Positions 33,001 through 48,000 of a stretch of DNA of 64,000 nt are shown one piece after another. The notes below the pieces were generated by a model that had not been told where the DNA came from, made no database searches, and worked only from the letters and a program-made list of their open reading frames with translations. This DNA is from Biomphalaria glabrata (Eukaryota; Mollusca; Gastropoda; Planorbidae), in the NCBI RefSeq assembly GCF_947242115.1, contig NC_074716.1, positions 47,561,213 through 47,625,212 of the forward strand, in the 5' to 3' direction. The first letter of the stretch is position 1; each line of letters begins with the position of its first letter. A program made the translations under genes and the position numbers.

Positions 33001-36000
33001 TATGATATCATCAAGGGAAAGTAATCTTTTCAGTATTCACAGATATGGGTAAGTATGTAGGGTTTCATTTCCTTAAATAAGAGAACATATTATTTCTCCC
33101 ACACCCATTCTCGGATCAAGTTGAAACTTAAACAAATTATTTATTGTACTAACTTCTATATTCTTGAAAGAAATAGTTGTAAGTGATGAGTTCTTACAAC
33201 TAAAAGAAGCTTTGCTTATTAAAAAGATTGATCTTTTATTTTGTTTGTTACAATTTGTATTGCACTGAAACTAAAATAAACCATACCTTAAAGGAGATGT
33301 AATTTTGTTCATCCTCTGAGCTGTGGTCACTGGAAGAATCTGACAACTGGACACACCCCTCCACGTCTGAGTCATCTGTTGTGTCTGAACTGCCCTCTGA
33401 GCCAAAAGATGTTGTGGAGGAAGTTGAATCTTTGCCAGAGACATTTGGGTTCGACTCTCTGAATAGTTAATAAATATAGAAATGTGTATCATGGTAATTT
33501 TGTTGAATCACTAGAGCTTTTGAATATGATCAGCAAGGTTAATTAACTCTTTCTCTCCTAACAGACGACACCAACGTTGATTTCACCAGAATGTGGTAAA
33601 TAATTACGAAGAGAAAGAGTTAAAACCTTGAATACTGAGTAGTGCACATTTTGGTCAACAACTGACTTGTATATTGGAATATTAGATTTAAGAAGTATTA
33701 TTATTTATTTGAATGTTTTTAATCTCAAGCATTTTGCTGGTTAAATGAAATAATTTTTCTTTTGTGATCTAAATAACAAAATACTGATACAGTGAAAGTA
33801 CGTTTCCTTGTTTTATATATATATGACATGTTCAAATTAAGAGATAATGGCAGTTAGACTAACCTTTCATTTCTATCTGTTGAATGTCTGACAGAAAATG
33901 GACTGAAATCCAATGTATTTTTGGGCATAAGTTTTCTATGAATTAAAAAAAAAAGATCATTTAGTTACACTCAATGCACAGAACTATTAAATTACTTTTC
34001 ATAAATCATTTTTCATTAACATATTCACCCAAAACATTCTCAAGACCAATAGAAAAAAAGAATATGTTGCATTTTATGTAGTATTGTTACTATTGTTCTG
34101 TTTTGGTGTTTTAGCTCCAGACTAACAAGCCCTTGTAGAAGCTTATGTACAAATCTTGAATAAAGCTTGAACTTCTTTCATAAACAATAAAAATTTGACT
34201 TGTATTATGAAATACTCACAGCTTTTAGCTTCAATGTAGAAATATATTAAAAGACCAAATACAAAAAAGACTTCAACTCATTTAAAGATAAGATAAGCAG
34301 ATAAAATATACTGCTTTCACCATACAATAAAACACATGATTCCATATTGGACTCCCTCTCCTCTTTCATTGCCCTCTCTTACACACTCTCATGCATCAAT
34401 CCTCCTAAAGATGTCCCCAAACACAAACACACATACTCATTAACAAAAATATATTTTTAACAATTACATCATGCATAGCACTACTCCACAGCTCATGGCT
34501 AAGAAATAAGCATTAGGTGCAATGTACTCAAATTAGTCTGATAATGCAATTAAAGTTTAGCAATGTTTAGACCCAGTGTTTCCCAAACTGTTTTCTGCGG
34601 AACCCTAGTGTTCCGCAAAGCCTAAACAGTTGTTCCATGAACTACTGGAATAATTAAATAGTGGGCCACCACTTGAATTAATCTCTCAAAAAATAATAAG
34701 CAAAGTGTTCTGCTAAATACTCAGAATGTGAGCTAAATACCTAGAATGGACGAAGTGTTCCATTAAGGAAAAAGTTTGGGAACCACTGCTTTGGACAGAA
34801 TAAAAGTGTTATTTTTAGTTTACAATGTATTGAAATCTAATGGCTATTTTAAACATGCAAATGACTCTATAGCTTTCAAAAGAAGGCCAAATTAGATTTT
34901 TTTTTCAACATCAAGTGTTGTATAATTAGAGGAAATGTGCACACTACCCTGAAATGGAAGTTTTTAAAAACAATTCTAAACTATCTCTTCTTTCCCCCAC
35001 CCAAGAAGTATCATTTTTAACCACATACTATGAAAGATTTGTACAGGTATTTCGTATGTTTGATAAAGTATAAACGTATAAAATGCTGAGATGATGAGCT
35101 TTGAAAGTCTTACCTGCTGGCCTGTGATAAATAAATCTGGTACATTTCATCGAATGAGCTCAGATCTGCTGGACGGTAATACTCATAGAAAGAGTCAACA
35201 TGCTCATCTGTTGATGGGGCGACCATGGATAGGAAATGGGCCATTTTGGGTTTCATCACTGTTGGAAAAAAAAAGTATCTTGAATTGAATTGATCTATTA
35301 TACAAATTTTGTAGCTGGTTTAAAAAAAGAGATAAGTGATAACAGAAGTGAACTGACCTATGTGTTTTTACAACAAGCACATGCAATATAGATATAAAAA
35401 CTAACCACATTTATTAATTGATAAATTTAAAATAATTCTGTAAATCAAAGAAACAATATCTTTCTATTTGTTGAAACTGATTTTTTAAGTTCTAAAAGAA
35501 ATGAGATGGTTTTTATATACTGCTTAAATGGTGGCTGTGTGACAAGCTTATGACTTTTCGGTTTACTGATATAAATTTTATTTATCTTCATGAACATACA
35601 CACATTCAGATGTACAAGAGTGACTCAATAATAACTCAATTAATGTGGCATATAATGTTTAGTTAATTTTGGTACAACTCATACATGGACCTGATTTCTC
35701 CATTTCTTACCTTCTTCTTGTGGTAGTGGCAGACTTGCCCAAACATCTTTGTGCCACCATTGACAATAACTGAAACAATACAGACATAGAGGACCAGAAA
35801 ATTTATAGATGTACATTAGCAACCAATTAGTTGGGGCAATGGAAGGCTTCAGGGATGAATGGACTACAGAATTATAAAGTATACAAACAAAACTCAATTT
35901 ATTTCTTTTTCTTTTATTAGTTTAGTATGTTCTTTCAGTGTGGAAGAGGCAATGAAAGGCAGGCTGAAACTGAGGACTAAATGCCAACAGCCTAAACTGC

Positions 36001-39000
36001 ATTACACATAAAGTAGTAGCCATTTTGTAAAATATCCTAGGTTGGGGCCATTTGAGGCTTGTCATTTCGATAGGTGCACATATTTATACTACTACCAAAG
36101 TAAACAATTAACTAGTGGCAGTTAAGCCCAAATGTGCACACAAAAGAATTAGGAGAAAGCCAGACATATGTTACCTCCATGGAGGGGCAGTTTAGGCAGG
36201 TTATTTCATTGAATGATACAAATATAAGTAAATGTAAAGGGCAGTTAAAGCAAGTTGTGTAGACTCCATCAAGCAATTAGGTATAACAAAAAATGTGGGC
36301 ACTCAATTTTTGCTACAACTTACTGATTTCGTGTGAATGGGATCCCTACAGAAGCCTTATTGTGCAAGTAGCAATCAGTGAGGAGATCCCAAAGGTTAGG
36401 CTGACCCTCAGCAGGAACAAAGACTCCCAGGAACAAGTTGAAAGCTTGTTGCTTTTCAACATCTGTTGATTGGACAGTGAAACAATTCTATGAAACAAAT
36501 AGATATGCCTAGACAAGCAGGCAACTAAAATGAGCTTTGAATGACACATTTTGATTACTTTAATGGTTTAGTAGTGTCATCAATAATTAACAATGAAAAC
36601 TAAAATTTCTTTGTTTAAAAAGAAAAGAAAATTCTAAACTTTCCATACAAAAAAGATTCAGGGAAAATTAAACATAGGAAAAAAAACAACAGTTAAGTCC
36701 TTCTAAACATTATAAATACTTTTTAATGCAATGTTCCATGGCAGTTTGCCATTTTATACCATATATCAACAATTCAGTTTTATGTCTGTATGCCTGCCAT
36801 GGTATTAAGTTGTGAAGATATATTAACTTAGTTCTGCAAATCTCAAGTTTACAGGAATAAATTATGGGTAAAAGAATGGTAGAGCAACAACTAGATAAAG
36901 ACGTTGCAGTGTTTTTTATTTTGGCACCATAATACTAATATAAGCAATTAGCCTAAAAAAAAAAGTGAAAACTTGTTTCCTCTGCCCTACCTGCAACCAA
37001 GGAAATTTTGTTCGGAAACATTTCTCTCAATGATTAACAACAAACCGAAGGTACTTAAACAAAAACTGGGTCATACCTGAAAAGTTGTTGCTGTAGTAAC
37101 GAGACAAGGTCTGCATGATGTCACGACTGTGTGACGTCCACCTGGCCACCTTTCTGTAGCCTTTTATTCTGTGCACCAGCTGACTCCCACCATATTGTAA
37201 CGCTAGGGTGTCTCCATGATCTTCATACAGCTCCTCAAGCATTCTGGGAAATATCATGAATAGCACTACAGTTAAAATATGGACAAAGTTTGCAATCATA
37301 TAATGTCATATGGTATGTTTTTGTTTCAATAGTAAAAATAATATGTAAATATTGTTAATGAATATTTTATTTATTGAATTTACTATGAGAGGAATAGGCA
37401 TCTCATTATATTTCAATTTTAACATCTGATTCATTTTTTATAAAAACAAAATTTATGAAAATGCTACAAAATTTTTATCAAATTTCAAAACCAGTGCATA
37501 AGACCTGCAAAACAACTTTCTTAAGCAAATAATAAGCAAGTGATGAAGATTTTTTTATAAGGAAAGTAGTTGTACAAAACTGACCTAAATATATTATCAG
37601 ATGTCAGGGCCAAGTGGTAAAAGAAAAAAAATTAGCCAAAGAGCCAAAGGTTATGGGTTTAAAATTTGGTGGAAACACTGATAAAAGCATATTACTGAGT
37701 CTACCCAGTTCAAATAAGTATCTATTGAGGAAGAAAATTTGGCAGGTCATTAACATGACAAACTCTGCTTCATTAGTCTACAATAGGTACTTAACTAATT
37801 GCTGCATGTATTTTTACTTTGGAAAAAACACTCTTACTTCACACAGTCGGTATCAAACTCCAGGTGTGGACTTTCCAGAACACCCAAAGCATACAGCTGA
37901 AATAAGAACAAAAAATAGTTTTAATATTTTACACACAAAAAAAAAATGAGAGAAAAATAGCATTATAAAGATAATTCATTCCAAAAATTCTATTAACAGA
38001 CTCTTCTTTTTCCTGGTACTGTTTCATGAAGGAAGGTCTTAGTGAGTCCTGAGGACTTTGTGATATGGCCATAGAGTTAAAGCTTGCATTTCGTTACAGT
38101 AATTAGCAGGTCATCATGGGATCCAATGGCTTAAAGATCTATTTAAATCTTCCAGAATGACTACTTTACATATGGTTTTCCTTTTTATTAGGGAATCAAC
38201 CTATTCTATGACAATTTTCAAAAATTAGACTCCCATAAAATTGCAACAGTTGTTTGTTTTTTGGCACAGCTGAAGTTTTAAAATTCTCTACTGTTTCTCT
38301 TGCCACTCAATAATAAAGCAATATTACTTAAACTACCAGAAAAAAAGTCCAAGAAAATTAGAACATGATTGTACCTGGTAGGCCAAGGCACTGCGCCCTA
38401 GAGCAAACTGTGCAGTGTTAGTTCTGTCCAGACAGTCAACACAATTGGTTCTGACAGCACCAGACTGCTTACAGCCCAAAGGACCCCAAACACCTTTCAG
38501 ACTTTGCAGTCTTCAGAGAAATACAAAAAAAAAAAAATTCTGAGATGTCAATGGCAAAATGTACTTAAAGTCTCGAAATGCAAGGGGAAATTTTTTTTTA
38601 AAACTTGAATCAGTAGTAATGTATTCTAGTAAAGAAAACAAAGAAAACTAAACGTGAAAGGAAAGTCCTCAGTAAATATATGGACAAACACAAGACGCAA
38701 ATGGACAAACAAAAGGCTCAAATGAATAGAGAATATAAACCAAGAACTATATGAATTGGGAAAATCAAAGAAGGAAGTTATTGAAACCTACAGACCATGG
38801 TTTCAAAGGATGAGATAGATAAACAAGGCGCAAGATAGAGATTATTATTATTATTATAGCTTTTATATAGCGCTACTTTCATGCCTATAGCATGCTCAGA
38901 GCGCTTTGGTCCAATCTCATATGTGGACCAGTGGGCGGGAGGGGGTATCTATAAGTTGGTTTTCCATGCTGCCTTTAGGCGCTCAGTAAACGCAACTCTG

Positions 39001-42000
39001 CCCGAGTCGGGTGTCGAACCTCGAGCCCCCTTCTAGGTAGCCAAGTCAAGCCAAGTTCAACCGCACTTAGCCTCTCGACCACGCTTCCCACGAGATAAAA
39101 AAGCTTGAAATTTTGACTTAGATGAAGAAAAAAAAAGATAAGTAAAAATGGTAGGAATGGAGAAGCAGGTTGATACAGAATGCTTGGGATGCGTGGTCGA
39201 GAAGCTTGAACTTGGCTTGGCTACTTATGAAGGGGGCTCGAGGTTCGACACTCAACAAGAGCAGAGTTGTGTTAAGTGAGTGCCTAAAGGCAGCACGGAA
39301 AAACCTTCTCCCAGATACTCCCTTCCCCCCACTGGTCCACAAATGAGATTGGACCATAGCACTATGAGCATACTATAAGCATGAAAGTAGCGCTATATAA
39401 AAGCTATAATTTATTTATTTATTTACAAAACTACAGAAATAAATGGATACCGGTAATGAAAAGAAATGGAATGACCTAAACGGTGCTAAAATATAATAAA
39501 AGTTAATAAACTTCATAATTTTGAGGATAAAAAGATGATTCAAATATTTCCTTTCAAGTGCTAAAATATATTTTAAAAAGTAACATATAAAAACAAATCA
39601 GCCGTGTAAAAAAAGGAATTTAACAAATATTTATGGAAAACATAAATAAGGTGAAAATATCAAACAACAAGTCAACTTACTGAGGGTCTATGAGCAAATA
39701 CTGAGCCTGTGATGGCTGTACACTGAGAAAGAATCCTGTCTGCTTCATACAGTAACGAGCTATCCTGTTGAGTCGCAACATAACATCAGCATCTTTTCTG
39801 TGAACAAACATTTTGTTGACTGTCATTTCCAAACAAGTTGAATACTTTCAAAATAGTAACAGTAAAAAGAATATTCAAGAAAAATCTGATTAAATCAAAG
39901 ACATCTGTATACATGTATTTGTATTTAAACTTTTATAAAATAAAAAAAAGAAATTTACATTAGGTCTTGTTAAACATTTCTAGTAAATTCTTCTAGTTTT
40001 GCTCCACAGCCCATAGAAAAAATATACTTATTACTTTAGAATGAAAGGTTCCACTTAGCTGACTTTTTTAAAACATATTTTCTTACTTATTTCAGGAACA
40101 ACATTAATATAGAAAGATTTTGTTTTTATTCTTGTATATAAAATTTTCAATTGAATAGCTTATCAAAGAGGTACAGTTGAGTTACCCTTTCAGACCTTGT
40201 GATCTAATTTTAAAGGGCAGATGATGTAAATTTCACCATGGTTAACAAGGGTGTCATGTGGTCGGCACAATAACCAACTGCCTTTATTTTTCCCCAACTA
40301 ATTTCAGGCAGCCATTAGAGTTGGGTGGACTCAGAAGTGCTCTAAGGACCTGAAAATTAAAAATCCCAGTCTTCATCAGGATTCAAACCCAAGACCTCTC
40401 CATTGAGAAGCCAAGTGATGTACCACTCATCTACCCCCAAACATGTACATTGCTACTAGTGTAATCCATCCATCAGAAAATCATTGAAGATGTACAGAAA
40501 ACAATTATGACAAGGCAAAGTTCTTGACCAGAGAGACTGAAGTAGGCTACAGTTTTATTTTTTTTGGCTGCTATGCAGATCTTTTATTATAAAGTAGAGA
40601 AAGCCACATCACATGTAATCACAAATAGTTGCTATTCACCTCTTATTGACTCTGGCCATATCAAAGCCAATGTACTGGATACCATGTTCTTCAGGTAGGA
40701 ACTGGTTCAGATAATCTATGGCCTTGATGAAGTCTTCACTCAAAATGCTCTCATGTCTTTTGTTTTCTCTGGTCTGGAAAACAATGGAAAATTAAAACAT
40801 TAGCTGGGTAAAAAAATGTGCCATAGTGCTTGTGATAGCAGAAAAAGAAAGTATACAAAACACTGAACATGAGAATTCTAAAATATTATTATTTATTTAG
40901 ATGAAAGGCTTTAAAAACTTAAAAAACCTGAAGACTTTAGAATGGAAAAAACTAAAAAAAATCAGAACCCTAAAATTTTGATTTTGAAAAAAACATTATA
41001 GGATAAATAAAAAAATGCTTTTTATTAAAATAATACTATTGCAAACTGGATGATATAAAAAAAAAATTAACTATTTTAATTTTGGAGCAAAAAACAGAAA
41101 ACATTAGAATGAACATGGACTAAACAGAGTTTCTAAATACACAAAACAGATACAGAAGAGTTCCACTTTTTTTTAATATCTACAAGTCAGCATTGATAAA
41201 CTAGCTAGGTTTTTAAGTTTTATCTTTAGCAGGCATCTCATGTAATAGTGGGCAGCCTTCAACAAAGCTGAAGATCCTAAAATAAGTACCAGGTACTTGT
41301 GAAATACCTAACAAAAGCAGCATGGAGAAATGTATACGATCACATAAAGAACAATGATAACAGTGAACTGGATAGTGCTTGACCAATAATTAGAAATGAA
41401 CATGTTAAACCACTTATTACTGCCAGTAAGCTTAGTATATATATCTAGAGCAAAAGAAGATCAAGAACAAGATGCAGTTTGACAGCGTGAAAGCATTGCT
41501 ACATTAAGAACATCTTGTACTTCAATAACAAAATATTAACTTATTTTGTAAATAAGGTAACAACCATCAAAGGTTATCTGCGTCTGTGTTTTAATGATTA
41601 GAAAATTATGGATGACTAATACAATCACCACAAAATACAATATCTTATCTTTTATTTTCTTTACCTTAACAAGGTTGAACACAATAATTGGTGCCCCATA
41701 ACGACACAATAATTGGTTGAAATGCATGCCTGCTGCACTGTGGTAAGGATCTCTTTGGTCCACTGGGGATAATTAAATAATAAGAAAAACATAGAAAATA
41801 CTTTTTTTTTTTTACAACAAAGCTTATACAAAATGTAATTGTAATTAAATAGACCTAGACCAACAGCAATAAATCTGTGCCATTAGAAATATTTTTTCTA
41901 AATGTTTTTGTTTAGCACTATTTCATGCATGTAGCTCTAACAATACGCTATGGTCCTATCACTTATCTGGACCAGTTGGGAAAATGAGGGGAAGGGGGGG

Positions 42001-45000
42001 GGGGGAGAAGAAAAATGGGGATACCTGGTTGAATTTTACCGTAATTGGTTTTTAAAACCATTTTTTAAAAAAGGGAACGACCTAAATTTGTTTAAATGTT
42101 TATTCTGATATGACTCTTTCAAGATTTAAAATGATATATTTGTCTCCACATCCAAAGGAGTTCCTAAATTTGATGATGGCCAAATAAAGATAATTGTTTT
42201 GGAAACAGAGAAATAAGACCAGTTTTATTGTATAAACTCATTTCAGTTATTCATTCTTAGGTTAAAAAACAACTTTAATCATGTAATAAATATTTCCATT
42301 TCTCTTTATAAATATTAATTAAAATGAAGATGTGTTTAATTTTTTCCTTGTTTATTTAAAAAAAAAAATATTTAACATTTTGGATCAATTAAAAGATGTG
42401 AAATTTAAACAAAATTAAAGTGTGGATCAACTATAAAATAAACTTTAATACCTTTTATACCCAATGGTAAATAATCAGCTCTCAACAGTAAAAAAAAATA
42501 AAAATAACTATCAATAAAAAATTACAAAAGATTCTAAATTATTTTCTTAAAACTAGAAATCAGCTATGATGTAGTAAACAGCATTTTGTTTTCTCTCATT
42601 CACAAATGTAAACAAAAAAATAAATTTAGCTTATACTTTGCAAGCACAAAACAAAACTTACAGGAAATGGGTGGCTTGACCATCTTGGAGATGTCTTGCG
42701 ACCAAAAGAGGGGGACTGACCCACGATGCTGGACATAGGAAGTGACCTTACCATGACCCAGAAATGTGACTGAAGTGTCTTGAACAATTTGTTCAGTCTC
42801 TATTTCATTGGCTACATATCCCTGCAGGATTAAAAACATAGACACTATTAAAAACATAGACAATATTAAAAACAGACACTATTAAAAACATAGACATTAT
42901 TAACTCTTTCTCTCCGTAATTTTTTTTCTCTCCATATTTTGACAGTATTCTTCAGTTGGCTCATTACTATTTCACTCCCCTGTTATGATTAAGCTTCAAT
43001 AACTTTGTCGTTTGTTATCTGAAAATGTTTTATTTGGTATAGAATTTCATATAACACAAAATAAAGTTTATAAAGATAAACCTTAATTTAAATTAATGAA
43101 GTCAAATCAACAACGGTATCATCAGTTAGGGGAGAAAGAGTTAAAAACATAGACATTATTTACAATAATAACAGCTGTTAATGATAGAAGAAAACATTTA
43201 ACGAAAGAATGAATAAAAAAGAATTAACATTATAGTAACCTCATGGTTAGCTCCCCTTTTCAGAAACCTGGTGCCAGCATACTGGTTTGACCTTCGGCCA
43301 ATTAGTGTGAGGTAGAAGGACTTGCCAAATACACAGATATCTTAGAACACTGTTATGGACAAAACTAGTGCAAAATTGAAAGAAACTTTTAAAGTGTTAA
43401 ATCACGAGTCTGTTAAAGCCAACTCATCTTTCTATATAATACAAAAGAGAAGTTCCACCTTTTAGACCTTGTGGTCTATAGGGCAGATGATATATAGGTC
43501 ATCTGTTTCTGTGGCCTACGGTTAAGGAGTGTCATGTGGCCAGCACAATGACAGACTGCCTTTACTTTTCCCCAACTAATGTCAGGTAACCATTAGAGCT
43601 GGGTGGACTCAGAGGCGCCCAAAGATCCGGAAATAAAAATTCCATTCTTCTCAAGGAGTTTTATTAACAAACATTTTCATTTTACATTAATTATACTGTT
43701 ACTGCTATATAATGCCTAATTTCTATCAAAGTATATTTAACAATATATTGAAGCTTTTTTTTTTATGACATATTGCTTGCATTTTATTTTATAAAATTCA
43801 CTTTTATTGACAATATTTAGTTTTTTTAAAGTCTGTCAAAAACATATACAAGTTAACATTGACTGATTCATTCCTTTACATTTTTTAAAAATTGAATTTG
43901 TATTGCATGTCTTTCACACTTATAGCTTTTACTTAGTCTTCTCTGGACCAATCTCTTTTATGGACGTGGGGTTAAGAGGTACCTGTGAGAAGGTTTCTAT
44001 GCCAATTTAAGCTCCCTTGATAGGCAGCCAAGCAGTTTATGCCACTCAAAAAAGTTCAAGTTCCTTTTTTTGCAGTTGTAATAAGGCAAACAATTATCAA
44101 AGCCCATTCACAACCTCTAAAAGCGTCAAGTTCACAGAATACGTTTATGAGTGAAAATCAAGGATGCTGCTTTGTCCGATGAATCCATGGATAATGTACA
44201 GAATCCAATCTGAGTGCACATGACCTTCAAACCCCTTCAGAAGATGATTATTCCAAACGTATTTCCTGCAAGGTGCATTTTTTACTCCGCAGACAACTGG
44301 TCCTGGAACTTATTTGATGGTAATGATGAGTAACAACAAAAAATGGTTATTAAATACTGAATACAATTTTTTTTTTAATATTTATAAAAAAAATTTACAA
44401 AAAATTTACTTCTATAGCATCAATAAAAAATGAGATACCAACAGTATCAAAGCGTAAAATATACTGAAGAAATAAGCCTTCAAATATATTTTTTTTTTAA
44501 ATGAATGAGCTTTTTTTTTCAGTAACAAAGTTTTAAAACCATAAATGTGTTAGTAAAGTATTGAATCTATTTGAGTTATGATGCTTTCTAAATTATACCT
44601 GACTTTGTTTCTTTTTCCTGCGCTTGCACCTCTGGGATGGTTTGCGCTGCTTCAGGTGTATGATTCATGTCTGTGAACTCCTCAACAGACATCTCAAGCT
44701 TCTCTGTCTCCTTGGAGGCTGTGCTGGATGGTGTGCTGTCTGCTGGCTCATCATCCCAGAGTGACTGCCCCTTTGATGAAGTTCTCTTGCTTGGAAGATG
44801 TGGAACTGAGGGCTGGCTTGACTTGTGAGGTCCAGAAGCTCCATGCACAGGGGTCATGTTGAACTGCAGTGTGTGTGTTAGATCATAACTGTAGCTGTGA
44901 ACCATCAATAATTACTTCAGTAGTTATAAAAGTAATTGATAATTTAAAAAAAAATATTTTATTCAGTCTAAATGACACAGAATTCCCTAATGGTAATTTG

Positions 45001-48000
45001 TAAAATTTACTTGCAGTTGATTTTCATGTTTCGATTTGTATTGCTAAGCAAGCTACTCATTTTCCAAAATTTAATTATATTGTTTAGCAGCACAAAAGAT
45101 TTTTCATGTCTTTATTTAACGATCTGGCTGCTTAACAAATAGAATACCCATAAGTTTGAGAAGTAAATAAAAATGAATATGGAAATGGGCGTGTATATCA
45201 CATACGACACATGCTACAGATTGGTAAAAACTTTTTGAAACAACAGAAATGAATATAGCTTGATAATTTTCTTTCAAATTGAATCACTCCAACATTTGAG
45301 AAAAATAAAGCCAACAACTTCATGTCTATTTTTTTTCTGTTATAAGATTTCCAGGATTAAAATTCACACTGCTTCTTATACGAAATTTCCTTTTAGACCT
45401 TGTGATCTAAAGGGCAAATGATGTTTAAGTCTTCTGTATCTATGACACAGGGTTCATGAGGGTGTAATGTGGCCAACACAATGACCAACCACCTATACTT
45501 TTCCTTTACTAATGTCAGGTACCCATTAGAGCTGGGTGGACACAGAGTATCCCGAAATTGAAAATCCCAGTTTTCAGCAGGATTCAAATCCATGACCCCC
45601 AGTTGGGAAGCTAAGTACTTTACCACTCAGCTTCTTATGCTATGCTAAAATGTTATGAAGTAATTTTTGTTACATAAACGAACGGTATTTACATTACTAT
45701 TACCTCTACAATTTACACTCAATAAAAGAAAAAAAAGTTTGCAAAATCGAGTCATTTAAAAAAACAACACATTTTAGTCAATTCCTACCTAAAGTAAAAA
45801 TTACTTGAAAAATCCACAGTTTGAAACATCTTAACATATCTGAAATTAAATAAATATTTGGATTAAAAAAAGAAGTCAACAAAGATAAGCTAGTCTTTAA
45901 AAATAGTGTCTGTCTTTATATAGTGAACACATACTGTTTCATTCAATGGGTCTTTAGAGTTAGAAAATCATTGTCATGGTCATTCAATAGTATGAAATAG
46001 GTGCCAAAGCTTAACAGACTTTTTTAAAGTGTCTTTCAGTTGTATGTTTGAAGATGTTTGAAGGTATGTTTTTACAAAGCTTATATTAACTCTGTCTGTC
46101 TGTCTGATAAAAAGTGTGTACACGTTATTTCTCCCACATCCATTCTCTGATCAACTGAAACTTTGCACAATTATTCATTGACATAGACAAGACATAAAAT
46201 ACTAATAAAAAAAAAGCAACTAATAAGGCAATTAATTACTGGTAATTCATTATTTTGTTTTCTATAAGGGAAACTAATACTTCAGTGTTCAGGAATTGGC
46301 TAAATTTGTTGGGTTTAGCCCCCTTAAATAATTGTTACTGCTGTTTCTCCAATACACATTCTCTGATCTACTTGATAATTTAAACAATTAATTATGTACC
46401 TAACAAAATATGAATCAATAAACAAATACTCAATTAGTCAATTAATTATTAGTAATTGATTATTTTGAATAAGGGAAAAAGCTTTAACATTATTGGTAGA
46501 TATAGTTTTATGGATGGAGTTCTTCCCCTTAGATAAGCTTTGATTTTTAAAAAAAAGAATTTTTTATATTTTGTTTGTTAAAATTATACTACAGTGTTCT
46601 CTTACCTACCAAATTTTAAAAGCAAATTTATAAGAACAAAGTGTTTCTAAACAGCTTCATCCAGGTACTTTTTTAAAAATAGCTTTTCTATAGCAAATCT
46701 TTCAAGCTCAGTGTGCTATGGTCCAAGCTCTTTAGTGGGTAGTGAAGAGAGAGGTATCTGGGGGAAGGTTTCTGAGCTGCTTTTAGACGCTCAGCAAACA
46801 CAACTCTACTTGAGTCGAGATTCGAACTTGTTAGGTGGCCAAGCTGTAACCAAGCGGTTTGGGCCTTGCCACACTTATACTTAAAGGGTAACTCCGATGG
46901 TTTTGACAATTTTTGATATAATATGTGTTTTGATTTATAGATAATGAATATATTATTCTTTTTTTTTTATTTGCAAGAATAACTTAGTAATTGATGTTTT
47001 TGTGACATAATTTTTCTGCGCATCCAAAACAGTCAGATTTTCACTGAATTTCTATGTGACGTCACGACGGTGCACTCAAATCCTATTGATACTCATTGAT
47101 AGGGAGGCAAAAAGAAATTATCTTTGATAAAAAAAAATTTTCGTTATTACAACATTAAAATACTTTAAAAGAAATTTCTAATGGTGTATAAATTATGACT
47201 GTATGTTTGACCGTAATAAAATTATGATTTTTTTGTGCTGTTTCGACCTAACATCGGTTGACATGGAAAAAGTGATGAGAGAGCTTGACGCTGGCTCAGC
47301 CGGCGAGACACACCCCCAAGGTCAAAAGTTAAAAAGTTGGAATTGAGTTTCGTAGACGATAGATCTACTTATTAAATAAGAAATTTAATAGTAGATCTAG
47401 TATTCGTAGTAAATTTCTAGCTCACAAATCTGATTTCATTTATATTTATGAACTTCAGTTGTTTAAAATGTCTCAGTAGTATCATTAATTGAATTCTTTG
47501 GCCTGGAAATCCAATGTATTGTTGGTACTGCACCTGGTATTAACTTCAATTTTTTTTTTAAATCCCATTTCCACAGCAATGAAGTTGCTGAAACAGCTTC
47601 TCTCAAAATGGTTTGAGCACAAACAGGAATTAGCTAATGCCTTTGTAAAATATTTGCTCTTCAGGCGAAAAATTTTCCCTTTAAAACTTCATCTCTTGGA
47701 AACAAATGAAAAGAGACACTAATTTCTGTATCAGCATACTTGCTGATTTTATCTTTGTGATTGGAACTACTGCAACAAGCTGAAGAACAATATTTAATTT
47801 TCTTTAAGTAGAAATAGAGGTTTATAAACAATGACCGATTATAAATCAACGTGGAGACTAGATCTAGCTGTGAAGCGTAACAATAAATGCGATCCGATAG
47901 GTCTAGATCTAGACTAGAGAGTTTAGGTCTAGATCTATATTTAGCCAGCACCTTCGTGACGTCACGTTTTTAAAAACTAAAAACATCTCGCAGAATCCCG

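Noticed and set aside
33271-33492. A 73-codon minus-strand frame (MIHISIFIN...)
   Set aside because: Wrong frame of FIG4 exon 20; the phase-consistent frame gives the acidic serine-rich segment [11 protein letters not shown].
45393-45626. A 77-codon minus-strand frame
   Set aside because: It is entirely within a family A SINE.
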